Shown in pieces: positions 17,498 to 25,805 of a stretch of DNA of 64,000 bases. The stretch is from positions 868,001 through 932,000 of the forward strand of contig OY969693.1 in the NCBI GenBank assembly GCA_963701995.1. The letters are read 5' to 3'. This DNA is from Methanoflorens sp963701995. GTDB taxonomy: Archaea; Halobacteriota; Bog-38; Methanoflorentales; Methanoflorentaceae. Within the stretch, counting starts at the first letter, position 1, and each line of letters begins with the position of its first letter. The notes under the pieces were generated by a model, which did no database searches, was not told the DNA's origin, and was given only the letters and a program-made list of their open reading frames with translations. A program made the position numbers and the translations under genes.

Positions 17498-19021
17498 ATG
17501 ATGTCGACAGCGCGCAGCGTGCGATCCTTGATAGGCCGACAAGATAGCTCACAAGAGTCTGAACCGCTGTTCTCTGCCCTCAATACCGTGAACTTTTTTT
17601 TGGGCAACAGCCTCATTCGGAAGGTTATTCGCGGTCTTTGTGTCGACGATAAACAGGCGATCTATGAAGCTTTGAGCTACTATAGCGGCCAAAGTGATCT
17701 AAATCCCTTAAAGAAGCTCAAGCTGCTGCCGATCTGTGCGTTCTTTGAGCTTGGAAGAATGTCCTTCCACGTGGACAAGTCCAAGATGCAAGATTACTTC
17801 AGTAAGCAGGTGACGCGACGCGGCCTATCGAATATCGTCAAGAGCATAGCCGAGTACGGCATCAGCAAGCCACTCAAACTTCAAGCGCCCTTTTTGGTCG
17901 TTTGGAACTACACAAATGCGTGCAATCTGCGCTGCAAGCACTGCTATCAGGGCGCGGGCAGAATGTCAAAGGATGAGCTCAGCCTCGACGAACGGCTCAA
18001 CGTTGTCGATCAGCTCGCCGACAACGACGTCGTCGCTATTGCGTTTTCCGGGGGAGAAGCGCTGTTACGAGACGACTTCTGGGAAGTCGCTCGTTATGCC
18101 TCAAGCAAGGGGTTATATCTCTCATTGGCGACCAACGGCACACTGCTAACGAAAGACGTGGTTCGCCGGCTTAAGGACGTTGGCGTTGAGTACTTCGAGA
18201 TAAGTCTTGACTCAGTTGATCCAGCAAAACACGACGTATTTCGCGGAGTCAACGGCGCCTGGGAACGCGCGGTGGCAGGAATCCGAAATGTCGTCGCCCA
18301 AGGAGGATTGTACTCGGGCATTGCTAACACGATCACCAGTGAGAATTACCTCGAACTGGATGACCTCATCGCATTCAGCAAGAAGTTGGGCGTCAATAGG
18401 ACGTTAATCTTTAATTTCATACCGGTTGGCAGAGGTTCCGACATCATCGATGTGGATTTGCCGCCTGACGCGCGGGAGCACGTTTTGCAGCGGATGTACC
18501 AGTCCTTCAGGGGGCAAGACGAAAGCTTTGAGATTCTCACCACGGCACCGCAATTCGCCCGCGTGTGCATGATGAACTCTCAAAATGGCGCTATATCGCT
18601 CGCACACTTCGGCGCAGCAGGTTTCAGCGACAAGGTCGGATTGCTCGCTGAGTTCATCGGCGGGTGCGGTGCCGGCCGAGTGTACTGCGCTATTCAGCCC
18701 AACGGAATCGTTACCCCGTGCGTCTTCATGCCGATTCCAGTAGGCGATTTGCGATCTGAATCGTTTATCGATATTTGGAAGAATGCCGAGGTGATGCAGT
18801 CGCTCAGGGAACGGCATGATCTTAAAGAGCACTGCGGCTCTTGCGATTACAGAAACGTATGCGGCGGTTGCCGCGCCCGCGCTTACGCGTATTTTGACGA
18901 CATCAAAGCCCCCGATATCGGATGTATCAACAACTTGCACGCATACAACGAACTTAAGCAAAAGGCTCGTGCATCAAGCGTCCGGCTCGAAACAACAGAG
19001 GCCGCCGAATTAAGCTTGTGA
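17498..19021 (+). CDS. Radical SAM/SPASM protein with a long N-terminal extension
   Basis: The radical SAM cluster motif CNLRCKHCYQGAG (C142, C146, C149) is followed by the SAM-binding FSGGEALL. The C-terminal SPASM region includes GCGAGRVYCAIQPNG, TPCVFMP and CGSCDYRNVCGGCRAR, enough Cys for auxiliary 4Fe-4S clusters. The closest known types are AhbC/AhbD of the alternative heme pathway and peptide-maturing SPASM enzymes. It is longer (507 residues) because about 125 residues precede the motif, and these are of unknown role. No peptide substrate gene is obvious next door. It is convergent with the B12-binding radical SAM gene. Confidence 0.85.
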   Translation: MMSTARSVRSLIGRQDSSQESEPLFSALNTVNFFLGNSLIRKVIRGLCVDDKQAIYEALSYYSGQSDLNPLKKLKLLPICAFFELGRMSFHVDKSKMQDYFSKQVTRRGLSNIVKSIAEYGISKPLKLQAPFLVVWNYTNACNLRCKHCYQGAGRMSKDELSLDERLNVVDQLADNDVVAIAFSGGEALLRDDFWEVARYASSKGLYLSLATNGTLLTKDVVRRLKDVGVEYFEISLDSVDPAKHDVFRGVNGAWERAVAGIRNVVAQGGLYSGIANTITSENYLELDDLIAFSKKLGVNRTLIFNFIPVGRGSDIIDVDLPPDAREHVLQRMYQSFRGQDESFEILTTAPQFARVCMMNSQNGAISLAHFGAAGFSDKVGLLAEFIGGCGAGRVYCAIQPNGIVTPCVFMPIPVGDLRSESFIDIWKNAEVMQSLRERHDLKEHCGSCDYRNVCGGCRARAYAYFDDIKAPDIGCINNLHAYNELKQKARASSVRLETTEAAELSL

Positions 19022-19030
19022 ACCGACATT

Positions 19031-20479
19031 TTATGCACGCGGGGGGCGCTGTTCATCGTCTGAGTGCGGATCAACCGAGGTGCCGAGAATCGGCGTTGAT
19101 TTCATCTTGAGGGCGCCTTTGAAGACTTTGTACATTACTAGGGCGAACATGAGCTTGTCTCGACTTAGTTGTTTGAATACGTAGTTGGGCCTCAAATAGA
19201 ACTCTTTGAATGCCTCCCTTTGTGTGTCCTGCAGTTCTCTCAGCGTCAGGTCAACGGTTTCTAGGACAGGCATGAGGAGTGTGAAGTGCGTCCAATCCTT
19301 CACCTTGATGAGCCCCATCTTGCTCGCTAGTTCGTAGAACTTGGTGCCAGGGTATGGCGTGGCCAGCGAGAAGAGCGCGTAATCGGGGTTCACCCGCTTT
19401 GCGAAGCCGATCGTTTCATCAATAGTAGTTCTGTTCTCGCCCGGCATTCCAATGGTCATTGAGGCGATCGTGTGCATGCCGATGTCTTTTGCAGTCTTAA
19501 AGGCTCGCTTCGCCTGCCCGACCTTCGTACCCTTCTGGACGTTGTCCAAAATCTGCTGATTTCCGCTCTCTACGCCAAAAAGCAGCGTTCGACAACCTGC
19601 CTTCCACATGTAGGAGAGCAGCTCCCTATTGAACCGGTCGACCCTCGCCGTGCATCCCCATACGACGTCAATACCGCGACTGATTATTCCCTTACAGAAC
19701 CTATGCACCCACTTTGGAAAGAGGGTGAAGGTATCGTCCATGAAGCCGACCATTTTGATTTTATACTCATCGACAACTCGTTCCATCTCATCTGCGGCGT
19801 TCTCAGGAGATCGGAATCGGACTTTTCGACCGTGCATCGCGCTTGAGGCGCAGAACGAACAGCCCATGGGGCATCCTCGGCTGCAAATCATGGTTGCTAA
19901 GACTTGCTTCCGTCCGAATAGCATGTATTCGCTCATCGGGAGCAGGTGTCGCGCGGGGAACGGAAGCGTATCGAGATCCTCAATAGGCCTTCGTTTTGGC
20001 GTTTCTACCAAACGGTCGCCATCGCGGTAGTTGATGCCGTCGATGTTGCGCAGGGGTTTTTCGTTCTCGAGAGCGTCGGCGAGTTCAAGGGTGGCGTATT
20101 CCCCTTCGTTCCTGACAATAACATCGACAAAGTCGTTTTCACGCAAGACCTGGTCCGGCATGAAGGTGGCGTGATATCCCCCCATCGTGACCGTGCACTC
20201 AGGGTAGAGCTCTTTGGTAATTTTGCCCACTGCGAGGGCTTGTTTGATAGTCGGCGTTGTAGTCTGCACCCCGAGCATGTCGACGTGCTTCTTTGCAAGC
20301 TCTCGCTGGTAGCCCTGTAGATCCATATCGAGCGCCGGAGCGTCTAAAATGGTGACCTTGACGTCGTTTTCTTCCAGTACGGCGCCGATGTACGCGAGAC
20401 CTAGGGGGGGTGCGGTGAGACCTAACACGTCCTTATACTTGGATGTGATGTCGGGGGGATTAACAAGGAGGACTTCCAT
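19031..20479 (-). CDS. B12-binding radical SAM protein (class B methylase or ring-forming type)
   Basis: The N-terminal domain (about 1-140) is a cobalamin-binding Rossmann fold starting MEVLLVNPP, with GGYHATFMPDQ. The radical SAM motif is CPMGCSFC (C203, C207, C210), followed by GFMDDTFTLFP and the GMPGENRTTIDET segment. This is the architecture of B12-dependent methylases and of the archaeal GDGT ring synthases GrsA/GrsB. A link to lipid chemistry is only a hypothesis, prompted by the tes and carS genes in the same window. It is transcribed alone; a purine-rich AAGGAGG precedes the start by about 20 bases inside the coding strand reading. Confidence 0.85.
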   Translation of the reverse strand: MEVLLVNPPDITSKYKDVLGLTAPPLGLAYIGAVLEENDVKVTILDAPALDMDLQGYQRELAKKHVDMLGVQTTTPTIKQALAVGKITKELYPECTVTMGGYHATFMPDQVLRENDFVDVIVRNEGEYATLELADALENEKPLRNIDGINYRDGDRLVETPKRRPIEDLDTLPFPARHLLPMSEYMLFGRKQVLATMICSRGCPMGCSFCASSAMHGRKVRFRSPENAADEMERVVDEYKIKMVGFMDDTFTLFPKWVHRFCKGIISRGIDVVWGCTARVDRFNRELLSYMWKAGCRTLLFGVESGNQQILDNVQKGTKVGQAKRAFKTAKDIGMHTIASMTIGMPGENRTTIDETIGFAKRVNPDYALFSLATPYPGTKFYELASKMGLIKVKDWTHFTLLMPVLETVDLTLRELQDTQREAFKEFYLRPNYVFKQLSRDKLMFALVMYKVFKGALKMKSTPILGTSVDPHSDDEQRPPRA

Positions 20480-20590
20480 CGCGGTCTCTCAATACGTAAG
20501 AGTGCCAAAAATATAAGGTTAACCGCGAAAAAGAGCAGCGCGGTTACCGTGCATGCGTCTCATTTGGCGCGCGCGTGCAACGTCGTGCCA

Positions 20591-21190
20591 TCAAGTCTCG
20601 CTGACGGCTTCTTTCTTAGCGAGCCGTTGTTCGAGCAGCGCCAAGTGCTCACGTTTGCCGTTTGTCAGAGCGCTTAACTCTCGCTTAGAGAGCGCTCTGA
20701 AATAGCACGCGTCGACGCACGCCATATTGTCATACCCTTTGCACCTATCGCACTTGTATGCCATTCGTGTAGTTTTGCGCTTTCGCGTACGTTCGGTCTC
20801 GGCACTCGTCGTCCTCCTGTCAAACAGCATGTGAAAAACGCTTAGCTCGTGCGCGTCACGCGCCGGCGCAGCGGGGCTCTCTTCGATGAAGATCGCATTG
20901 AACGGGCAGCTCTTCGCGCACCTGCCGCAGCCGATGCATTTGTCTTCATCGATGGATATGACGTCGTTCTCCCGCACAATGGCCTTCGGCTTGCACACCT
21001 CGATGCACGCCGGGTTTTCGCATTGTTTGCATACGATAGGGAGCGCTTCGTCGTCGAATATGAGCCCCCTCGACTGTAGCACGTCTTTCACTTTCAGGCG
21101 CGCTTTTCCGCCGTGTCGTTCCGCGCACGCCATTTCGCAGACGCCACAGTTTTCGCATCTTTTCAGATTGACGGTCACTACCTCAGTCAT
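20591..21190 (-). CDS. HycB/CooF-like electron-transfer protein with four 4Fe-4S sites
   Basis: This 199-residue protein has four Cys groups: CENCGVCEMAC, CKQCENPACIEVC, CIGCGRCAKSCP and CDRCKGYDNMACVDAC. The pattern is that of HycB, HydN and CooF, which carry electrons from formate or CO dehydrogenases to membrane hydrogenases. The C-terminus is helical and charged. It follows the thioredoxin reductase gene by 27 bases, downstream of the group 4 hydrogenase operon on the same strand. It may be the soluble electron entry point of that hydrogenase or of another redox enzyme. Confidence 0.88.
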   Translation of the reverse strand: MTEVVTVNLKRCENCGVCEMACAERHGGKARLKVKDVLQSRGLIFDDEALPIVCKQCENPACIEVCKPKAIVRENDVISIDEDKCIGCGRCAKSCPFNAIFIEESPAAPARDAHELSVFHMLFDRRTTSAETERTRKRKTTRMAYKCDRCKGYDNMACVDACYFRALSKRELSALTNGKREHLALLEQRLAKKEAVSET

Positions 21191-21217
21191 AGAGTCACTC
21201 TGCTCTTCGTGCGGGGT

Positions 21218-22165
21218 TCAATAGCCGACAACAGTATGTTGCCCCTCTTTCAATAAGTATTTGTAGGCGCTTATCGCAGCCTTTGCACCCTCCCCAGCAG
21301 CGACGATGATCTGTTTTTCTGGAACGGTAGTAACATCGCCTGCTGCGAAAATGCCGGGAACACTCGTCGCACAGTTGTAGCTGACGATAATCTCTCCATT
21401 CTCGTTAAGCGTGACGAGATCCCTCACAACGTCCGAATTCGGAATCAGGCCGATTTCGATGAATATGCCGGTGACCGGAAGTGATACCACTGAGTTGTCA
21501 GAGAGGTTGCGGAAGACCGCTGCATTGACCGCGGTGTCTCCTTTCACCTCGGTGAGCTGATACCCAACAAGTAGTTCTACGTTTGCGGTGGCGCGAATTT
21601 TCTCCAAACATACCTCATCTGCCGTCCAAGGGCTTCGGTTGATGAGATACACTTTTCGCGCAATATTCATTAGCTCGTATGCAGCGGTGATTGCGGAGTT
21701 CCCGCCGCCGAGTACCGCGACGTCCGTGCCCATAAAAAGTGGCGCGTCGCATGTAGCACAATAGCTAACGCCGCGACCAACGAATCTCTCCACACCTTTG
21801 GCATCGAGCGTTCGTGACCTTTTGCCCGTGGCAATGATAATCGTTTTTGAGCGATACTCCTCGTCGGTCTCGGTGCGAGCGACGAATGCGTCGCGTTCTT
21901 TGCCAACACTTTTTACTTGCGCGAAGGTTCGCTGCACGTTGTACTTTTCGACCTGCTTTTCGAAGCGATCCATTAAGTCTGGGCCCGATATGAACTGATA
22001 GCCCATGTAGTTTTCCACGTTGAGGCTGTAGAGAACCTGACCGCCGATGTTCTGGGTAATCAGCCGTACGTTCAACATCTTTCGAGTCGCGTAGACCGCT
22101 GCAGTCAACCCCGCGGGGCCGCCGCCAACGATTATCAGGTCATGCAGTGCAGAGCTCTGTTCCAT
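21218..22165 (-). CDS. Thioredoxin-disulfide reductase family flavoprotein
   Basis: The 315-residue protein has the FAD motif GGGPAG (14-18), the redox pair YCATCD (C136, C139), a second dinucleotide-binding GGGNSA and the C-terminal GIFAAGDV. It reduces thioredoxin-like proteins; in some methanogens the electron donor is F420H2 instead of NADPH. The longer reading from 22294 is rejected because it adds an unrelated N-terminus, and a TATA-like TTCTTAAAA at about 22198-22206 supports the ATG at 22165. It forms a unit with the downstream ferredoxin gene. Confidence 0.9.
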   Translation of the reverse strand: MEQSSALHDLIIVGGGPAGLTAAVYATRKMLNVRLITQNIGGQVLYSLNVENYMGYQFISGPDLMDRFEKQVEKYNVQRTFAQVKSVGKERDAFVARTETDEEYRSKTIIIATGKRSRTLDAKGVERFVGRGVSYCATCDAPLFMGTDVAVLGGGNSAITAAYELMNIARKVYLINRSPWTADEVCLEKIRATANVELLVGYQLTEVKGDTAVNAAVFRNLSDNSVVSLPVTGIFIEIGLIPNSDVVRDLVTLNENGEIIVSYNCATSVPGIFAAGDVTTVPEKQIIVAAGEGAKAAISAYKYLLKEGQHTVVGY

Positions 22166-22294
22166 GGTGGATTCCGAAATGAGATTTGCGCGAAAGCTTT
22201 TAAGAATATTGCTTGCTACCGTCGATCGTCGCACAATGAAACTAGCTGGCGTCGCCGCGCTGAGAAAAAGTAGCGGGTGCCGTTTGAGTCTCAC

Positions 22295-22780
22295 CTACTC
22301 GTTGGCTGGGCCACTTTCGTTATCTGCATTCGGCGTTTGCAGGAGATCTTCAGCCGTCGGTTCCTGACTCTCGCTTCCGATGCTGCTGGATGCCTGTTTC
22401 TCCTTCGGTCTTGGCCGACGTTTTATTTCGCGCTCACTCATCGTGTCTCGAGACAGCCTGTCCGTCACCACGGTGTCCCAGACCTTGCTCATCGTGATGG
22501 CGGAAACCGGACAAATCATCGCGCACTCGCTGCAAAATACACAGTGTCCAACGAAGATGCGCACGCTTTTCTCAGAGGCACTTGTCCGCAGTGCGATGGC
22601 TCCGGCAGGGCAAACTTTTCCGCAGCGTCCACATAAGATACATTTTTCGGGGTCAATAATCGGCGTGCCACGGTAAGCCGCCGGGACTTCAACGTCTGAC
22701 GCGCTCCGTACGGTCGCCGTTTTGCCCGCTATGCCGACTGTAAACGAGCGTATTAGATCTTTGAGAAATCCTGAAGTCAT
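22295..22780 (-). CDS. Group 4 hydrogenase ferredoxin-like subunit (NuoI/HyfH/EchF type)
   Basis: The 161-residue protein carries two 4Fe-4S motifs, CILCGRCGKVCP and CVFCSECAMICP, which pass electrons to the hydrogenase small subunit. The start at 22780 comes one base after the stop of the NuoH-like gene; the longer frame from 22936 runs through that gene and is not real. The C-terminal 40 residues are hydrophilic, low in complexity and rich in Ser, Glu and Pro. It is the last gene of the eight-gene hydrogenase operon. Confidence 0.9.
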   Translation of the reverse strand: MTSGFLKDLIRSFTVGIAGKTATVRSASDVEVPAAYRGTPIIDPEKCILCGRCGKVCPAGAIALRTSASEKSVRIFVGHCVFCSECAMICPVSAITMSKVWDTVVTDRLSRDTMSEREIKRRPRPKEKQASSSIGSESQEPTAEDLLQTPNADNESGPANE

Positions 22781-22781
22781 T

Positions 22782-23720
22782 TTAGAGTCCCGCCCATCCG
22801 AACAGGAAGTGCATGTACCGCACGCCTGCCAGATACAAGATGAGATCTGCGACTGCGAGCATCGTAGGAATGGTCCAATAATACCTGAGCACGCGGGTGA
22901 CACGGGTTCTCGCGGTAGTCGCCTGCCAAAACGCAATAAAAGCGCTGACGAGCAATGCTATGATCGCGAATTGAATGATAAGATTTATGACGGGCTCGAA
23001 GTGGTAGATTGTCGTTCCAAAGAACACTACTGCTATGAGCGACGCGTAGAGAAATGTCTTAAGCCACTGCCCGAGCTGCAAAAGGGCGAGATTTGGTCCG
23101 GAGTACTCGACGTACGGGCCAGAAACGATCTCCGTCTCGGCTTCGGCGATGTCAAAAGGTTGAACTGCCGCTGCGGCAGGCAACGTCCATATTGCAGCAA
23201 TCGCTGCGAGTGGCAAAACGGTGATCCACGCGGTCGCCGATATCGTAGTTAACTGGAACGATCCTGCCGCAAGAGCGACCGTTACCATAGCGACGATGAA
23301 TGGAGTTTCGTAAGCGATGAGGAGCGCGACCTCGCGTGCAGCACCAATGGCGCCGTACGGGCTTCCGCTGGCCGAACCGCCGAGGATCAGTGCAATTGGC
23401 GGTATTGCTAAGAGGTATATGATTAATATGAGATCGCCCGCGCCGACAGCCGACGCAGAGGCTGCCAGAGGTATAACCAGCGCCGCGAAGAGCATAGAGG
23501 CGACGCTGAGGATCGGCGCGAGGTTGAAGAGCAGTGGGCTTGTCACATTCGGCGTCAAACTCTCTTTGCCCATAAGTTTAAAGAAGTCATAAAACGTTTG
23601 GAAGATGCTTGGACCTTTGCGAAACTGGCTGTGCGCCACAACGATGCGGCGAATCCCCTGCAGCAGCAAGGCAGCAACAAAGGCATAGACCAGCGCGACG
23701 ATTATTGAAGCGATCATCAA
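22782..23720 (-). CDS. Group 4 hydrogenase membrane subunit (NuoH/HyfC/EchB type)
   Basis: The 312-residue protein has about eight membrane segments. Family marks are FRKGPSIFQTFYDFFKLMGKE in the first cytoplasmic loop and the acidic AEAETEIVSGPYVEYSG. This subunit anchors the hydrogenase arm to the membrane and begins the ion path. It overlaps the large-subunit gene by four bases, so the two are translationally coupled. Confidence 0.93.
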   Translation of the reverse strand: MMIASIIVALVYAFVAALLLQGIRRIVVAHSQFRKGPSIFQTFYDFFKLMGKESLTPNVTSPLLFNLAPILSVASMLFAALVIPLAASASAVGAGDLILIIYLLAIPPIALILGGSASGSPYGAIGAAREVALLIAYETPFIVAMVTVALAAGSFQLTTISATAWITVLPLAAIAAIWTLPAAAAVQPFDIAEAETEIVSGPYVEYSGPNLALLQLGQWLKTFLYASLIAVVFFGTTIYHFEPVINLIIQFAIIALLVSAFIAFWQATTARTRVTRVLRYYWTIPTMLAVADLILYLAGVRYMHFLFGWAGL

Positions 23721-24886
23721 ATCTTCCCCGTTTTCAATTCCTGTCTGCTGACGATCTTACGCTTCCCGTCTTTTATCACGGTCACCCGATCTGTGCAGCT
23801 AAAGCAAGGATCAATTGATGCGGCGATGATAGGGATATCGGCTACTTGACAGCCGATGAACTTCGGCACGTAGGAGGGGATATTGGCGAGCGTCGGGGAT
23901 CTGATTTTTATTCGCTCGAAAAATCTCGTGCCGTTCGTCTCCGTGTAGTGAATCAGCTCACCACGGGGGGCTTCAACTCGGCCGACGCTCCGCCCTGGCG
24001 GGATCTCACCGTACTCAACTTGGATCGGCCCGTCAGGCAGGTTCGCTGTAAGCTCCTTGGTGAGCCAAATGGATTGTTTGAGTTCCGCTAAGCGCACCAG
24101 TGCCTGAGCCACGACATCTCCGTCTTTCGCTATCTGTGGCTCGAGATCGAAATCGCCGTACGCTGCATACTTGCACATAACTCGTGTGTCTTCGGGAACG
24201 CCGCTCGCACGTGCATTTGGGCCCACCGCCCCTAAACGGATCGCGTCCTCTTTGCTTAGGCAGCCGACGCCCTTACCTCGTTCTGCGATGCTGCTGTCCT
24301 TTAGAACTGCTTTAGTGATTTTGTCGGCAGCGGTGTCGAGATAGCTGAGGACAGCTAGCGCGGAACGTGCTTGTTCATCAGAGATATTCCACTTGACGCC
24401 GCCGATCTTGTTACATCCGTGCATCACCCTGTTCCCGCTCAGCATTTCGAAGAGGTCCATAACCTTCTCCCGCTCGCGCCACGTGTACATGAACAAGGTA
24501 TGATAGCCGATCTCTTCACCCGCGATTCCCGCCCACAGCATGTGCGAGTGAATCCGCTCGAGCTCTGCGTAAATCGTCCGTATGTATTTTGCCCGCTCGG
24601 GCACCTCGATATCAGCGATGTCTTCAACGCGTTCGACGTGGTTTAGCGGGTGGGCGTGTGAACAGATGCCGCAGATACGCTCAACGAGATATACGATCTT
24701 GGAAAATGGTCGCTCTTGGCAGAGCCGTTCGATACTGCGGTGGTTGTAGCCGATTTCATAGTCGACGTCCACCACCTTCTCGCCCTCTACTTCAAACAAG
24801 AATCTCGCAGGCTCTTCCAAGGCGGGATGGCTTGGCCCGATCGGGACCTTCAACTTCGCAAAGCCGCGGTCGTTGACCTCTGCCAC
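23717..24886 (-). CDS. Group 4 [NiFe] hydrogenase large subunit (NuoD/HyfG/EchE type)
   Basis: Both pairs of nickel ligands are present: RICGICSHAH (C72, C75) and DPCFSCTDR (C361, C364). This shows a hydrogenase and not the Fpo/complex I homologue, which lost these Cys. A 22-residue tail follows R367 and may be removed by a maturation protease. The NuoC-like domain, which is fused to this subunit in HycE/HyfG, is a separate gene here. The GTG start has an AGGAGG ribosome binding site seven bases away. Confidence 0.95.
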   Translation of the reverse strand: MAEVNDRGFAKLKVPIGPSHPALEEPARFLFEVEGEKVVDVDYEIGYNHRSIERLCQERPFSKIVYLVERICGICSHAHPLNHVERVEDIADIEVPERAKYIRTIYAELERIHSHMLWAGIAGEEIGYHTLFMYTWREREKVMDLFEMLSGNRVMHGCNKIGGVKWNISDEQARSALAVLSYLDTAADKITKAVLKDSSIAERGKGVGCLSKEDAIRLGAVGPNARASGVPEDTRVMCKYAAYGDFDLEPQIAKDGDVVAQALVRLAELKQSIWLTKELTANLPDGPIQVEYGEIPPGRSVGRVEAPRGELIHYTETNGTRFFERIKIRSPTLANIPSYVPKFIGCQVADIPIIAASIDPCFSCTDRVTVIKDGKRKIVSRQELKTGKI

Positions 24887-24888
24887 GG

Positions 24889-25287
24889 TTACACCCTCCT
24901 GAGCGGCGGCGTCGGGTCGCTATATTTCGGGGGCAGTTCGAGCGGCCTTGAATCAGGAATCCCAATCACGTTGACGCCAAGTAAGCCGATGAGCTCTCGC
25001 TCATAGAGCAATGCGGCGACAAAGTGGTTGGTAATCGTTGGGACGTTTGGAGTGTCATAGGGGAGGTCCACGATGACGGTGTGAAGCTCTGCCGATAGGG
25101 CAAAGTGGTACAGCACTTCTAGATGATCTCGCGCATCTTTGCCGGTAATGGTGCCCAGTCGTGCCCCCTCCTTCTTAAGAAATGCGAGTGTCGCATCGAG
25201 GTCGTCGAGCGCCACACGGTAGTATGAGTTTAATCCCTTGTGACTCGACTCTATGACCTGTACTGCGTCTTCAAGCGATCGCATCAT
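24889..25287 (-). CDS. Group 4 hydrogenase NuoC/EchD-like subunit
   Basis: The 132-residue protein ends with TPNVPTITNHFVAALLYERELIGLLGVNVIGIPDSRPLELP, a variant of the NuoC consensus in which this segment docks to the large subunit. It is about the size of EchD. It overlaps the small-subunit gene (ATG at 25287 or 25284) and is followed two bases later by the large-subunit GTG. Confidence 0.88.
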   Translation of the reverse strand: MMRSLEDAVQVIESSHKGLNSYYRVALDDLDATLAFLKKEGARLGTITGKDARDHLEVLYHFALSAELHTVIVDLPYDTPNVPTITNHFVAALLYERELIGLLGVNVIGIPDSRPLELPPKYSDPTPPLRRV

Positions 25288-25805
25288 TGTCCTGCCTCGG
25301 GAACGTTATCTGATGACCGGAACTTAGGATCGATGACCGTCTCCTTTGACATCGCTTCGTCAAATCGTGCCGTAGGTCGGGCGCCTCTGCCTTTTCTCTT
25401 TGAGTCGAGCATCTTTGCCGCGGTTCGAATGCCTGATAGAATGTTGAGCGGCCGAGGAGGGCAGCCCATGACGTAGACGTCGACAGGGATGACCGTGTCG
25501 AGCGGCCCCGTTAGTGAATACCCGCCATCAAAGATTCCGTTTGACGTGGGACAACTTCCCACCGCAACGACGGCTTTCGGATTTGGAATCTGGTCATAGA
25601 TCATCGTCAAGCGATCTTCCATGCGTTTGGTAATCGGACCCGTTACCACGAGCACATCAGCGTGCCGCGGAGACCCAACGCGCAAAACGCCGTAGCGTTC
25701 CGCGCTGTACCGCGGATTTTGAATCGCGAGTACCTCGATATCGCATCCATTGCACGATCCGGTGTTAATAAAGTAGACCCACGGTGACCTTGCTCGAAAC
25801 ATCAT
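25284..25805 (-). CDS. Group 4 hydrogenase small subunit (NuoB/HyfI/EchC type)
   Basis: The 173-residue protein has NTGSCNGCDIE, VGSCPTSNGIF and VMGCPPRP, the ligands of the proximal 4Fe-4S cluster next to the NiFe site. The start is ATG at 25805 (or the adjacent 25802), which overlaps the stop of the preceding gene as TGATG and has GGAGG just upstream. The C-terminus is short and basic. Confidence 0.93.
   Translation of the reverse strand: MMFRARSPWVYFINTGSCNGCDIEVLAIQNPRYSAERYGVLRVGSPRHADVLVVTGPITKRMEDRLTMIYDQIPNPKAVVAVGSCPTSNGIFDGGYSLTGPLDTVIPVDVYVMGCPPRPLNILSGIRTAAKMLDSKRKGRGARPTARFDEAMSKETVIDPKFRSSDNVPEAGQ

Noticed and set aside
22166..22294. 43-residue N-terminal extension of thioredoxin reductase
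   Set aside because: It overlaps the promoter and does not belong to the family; the FAD motif sits at the normal distance from the ATG at 22165.
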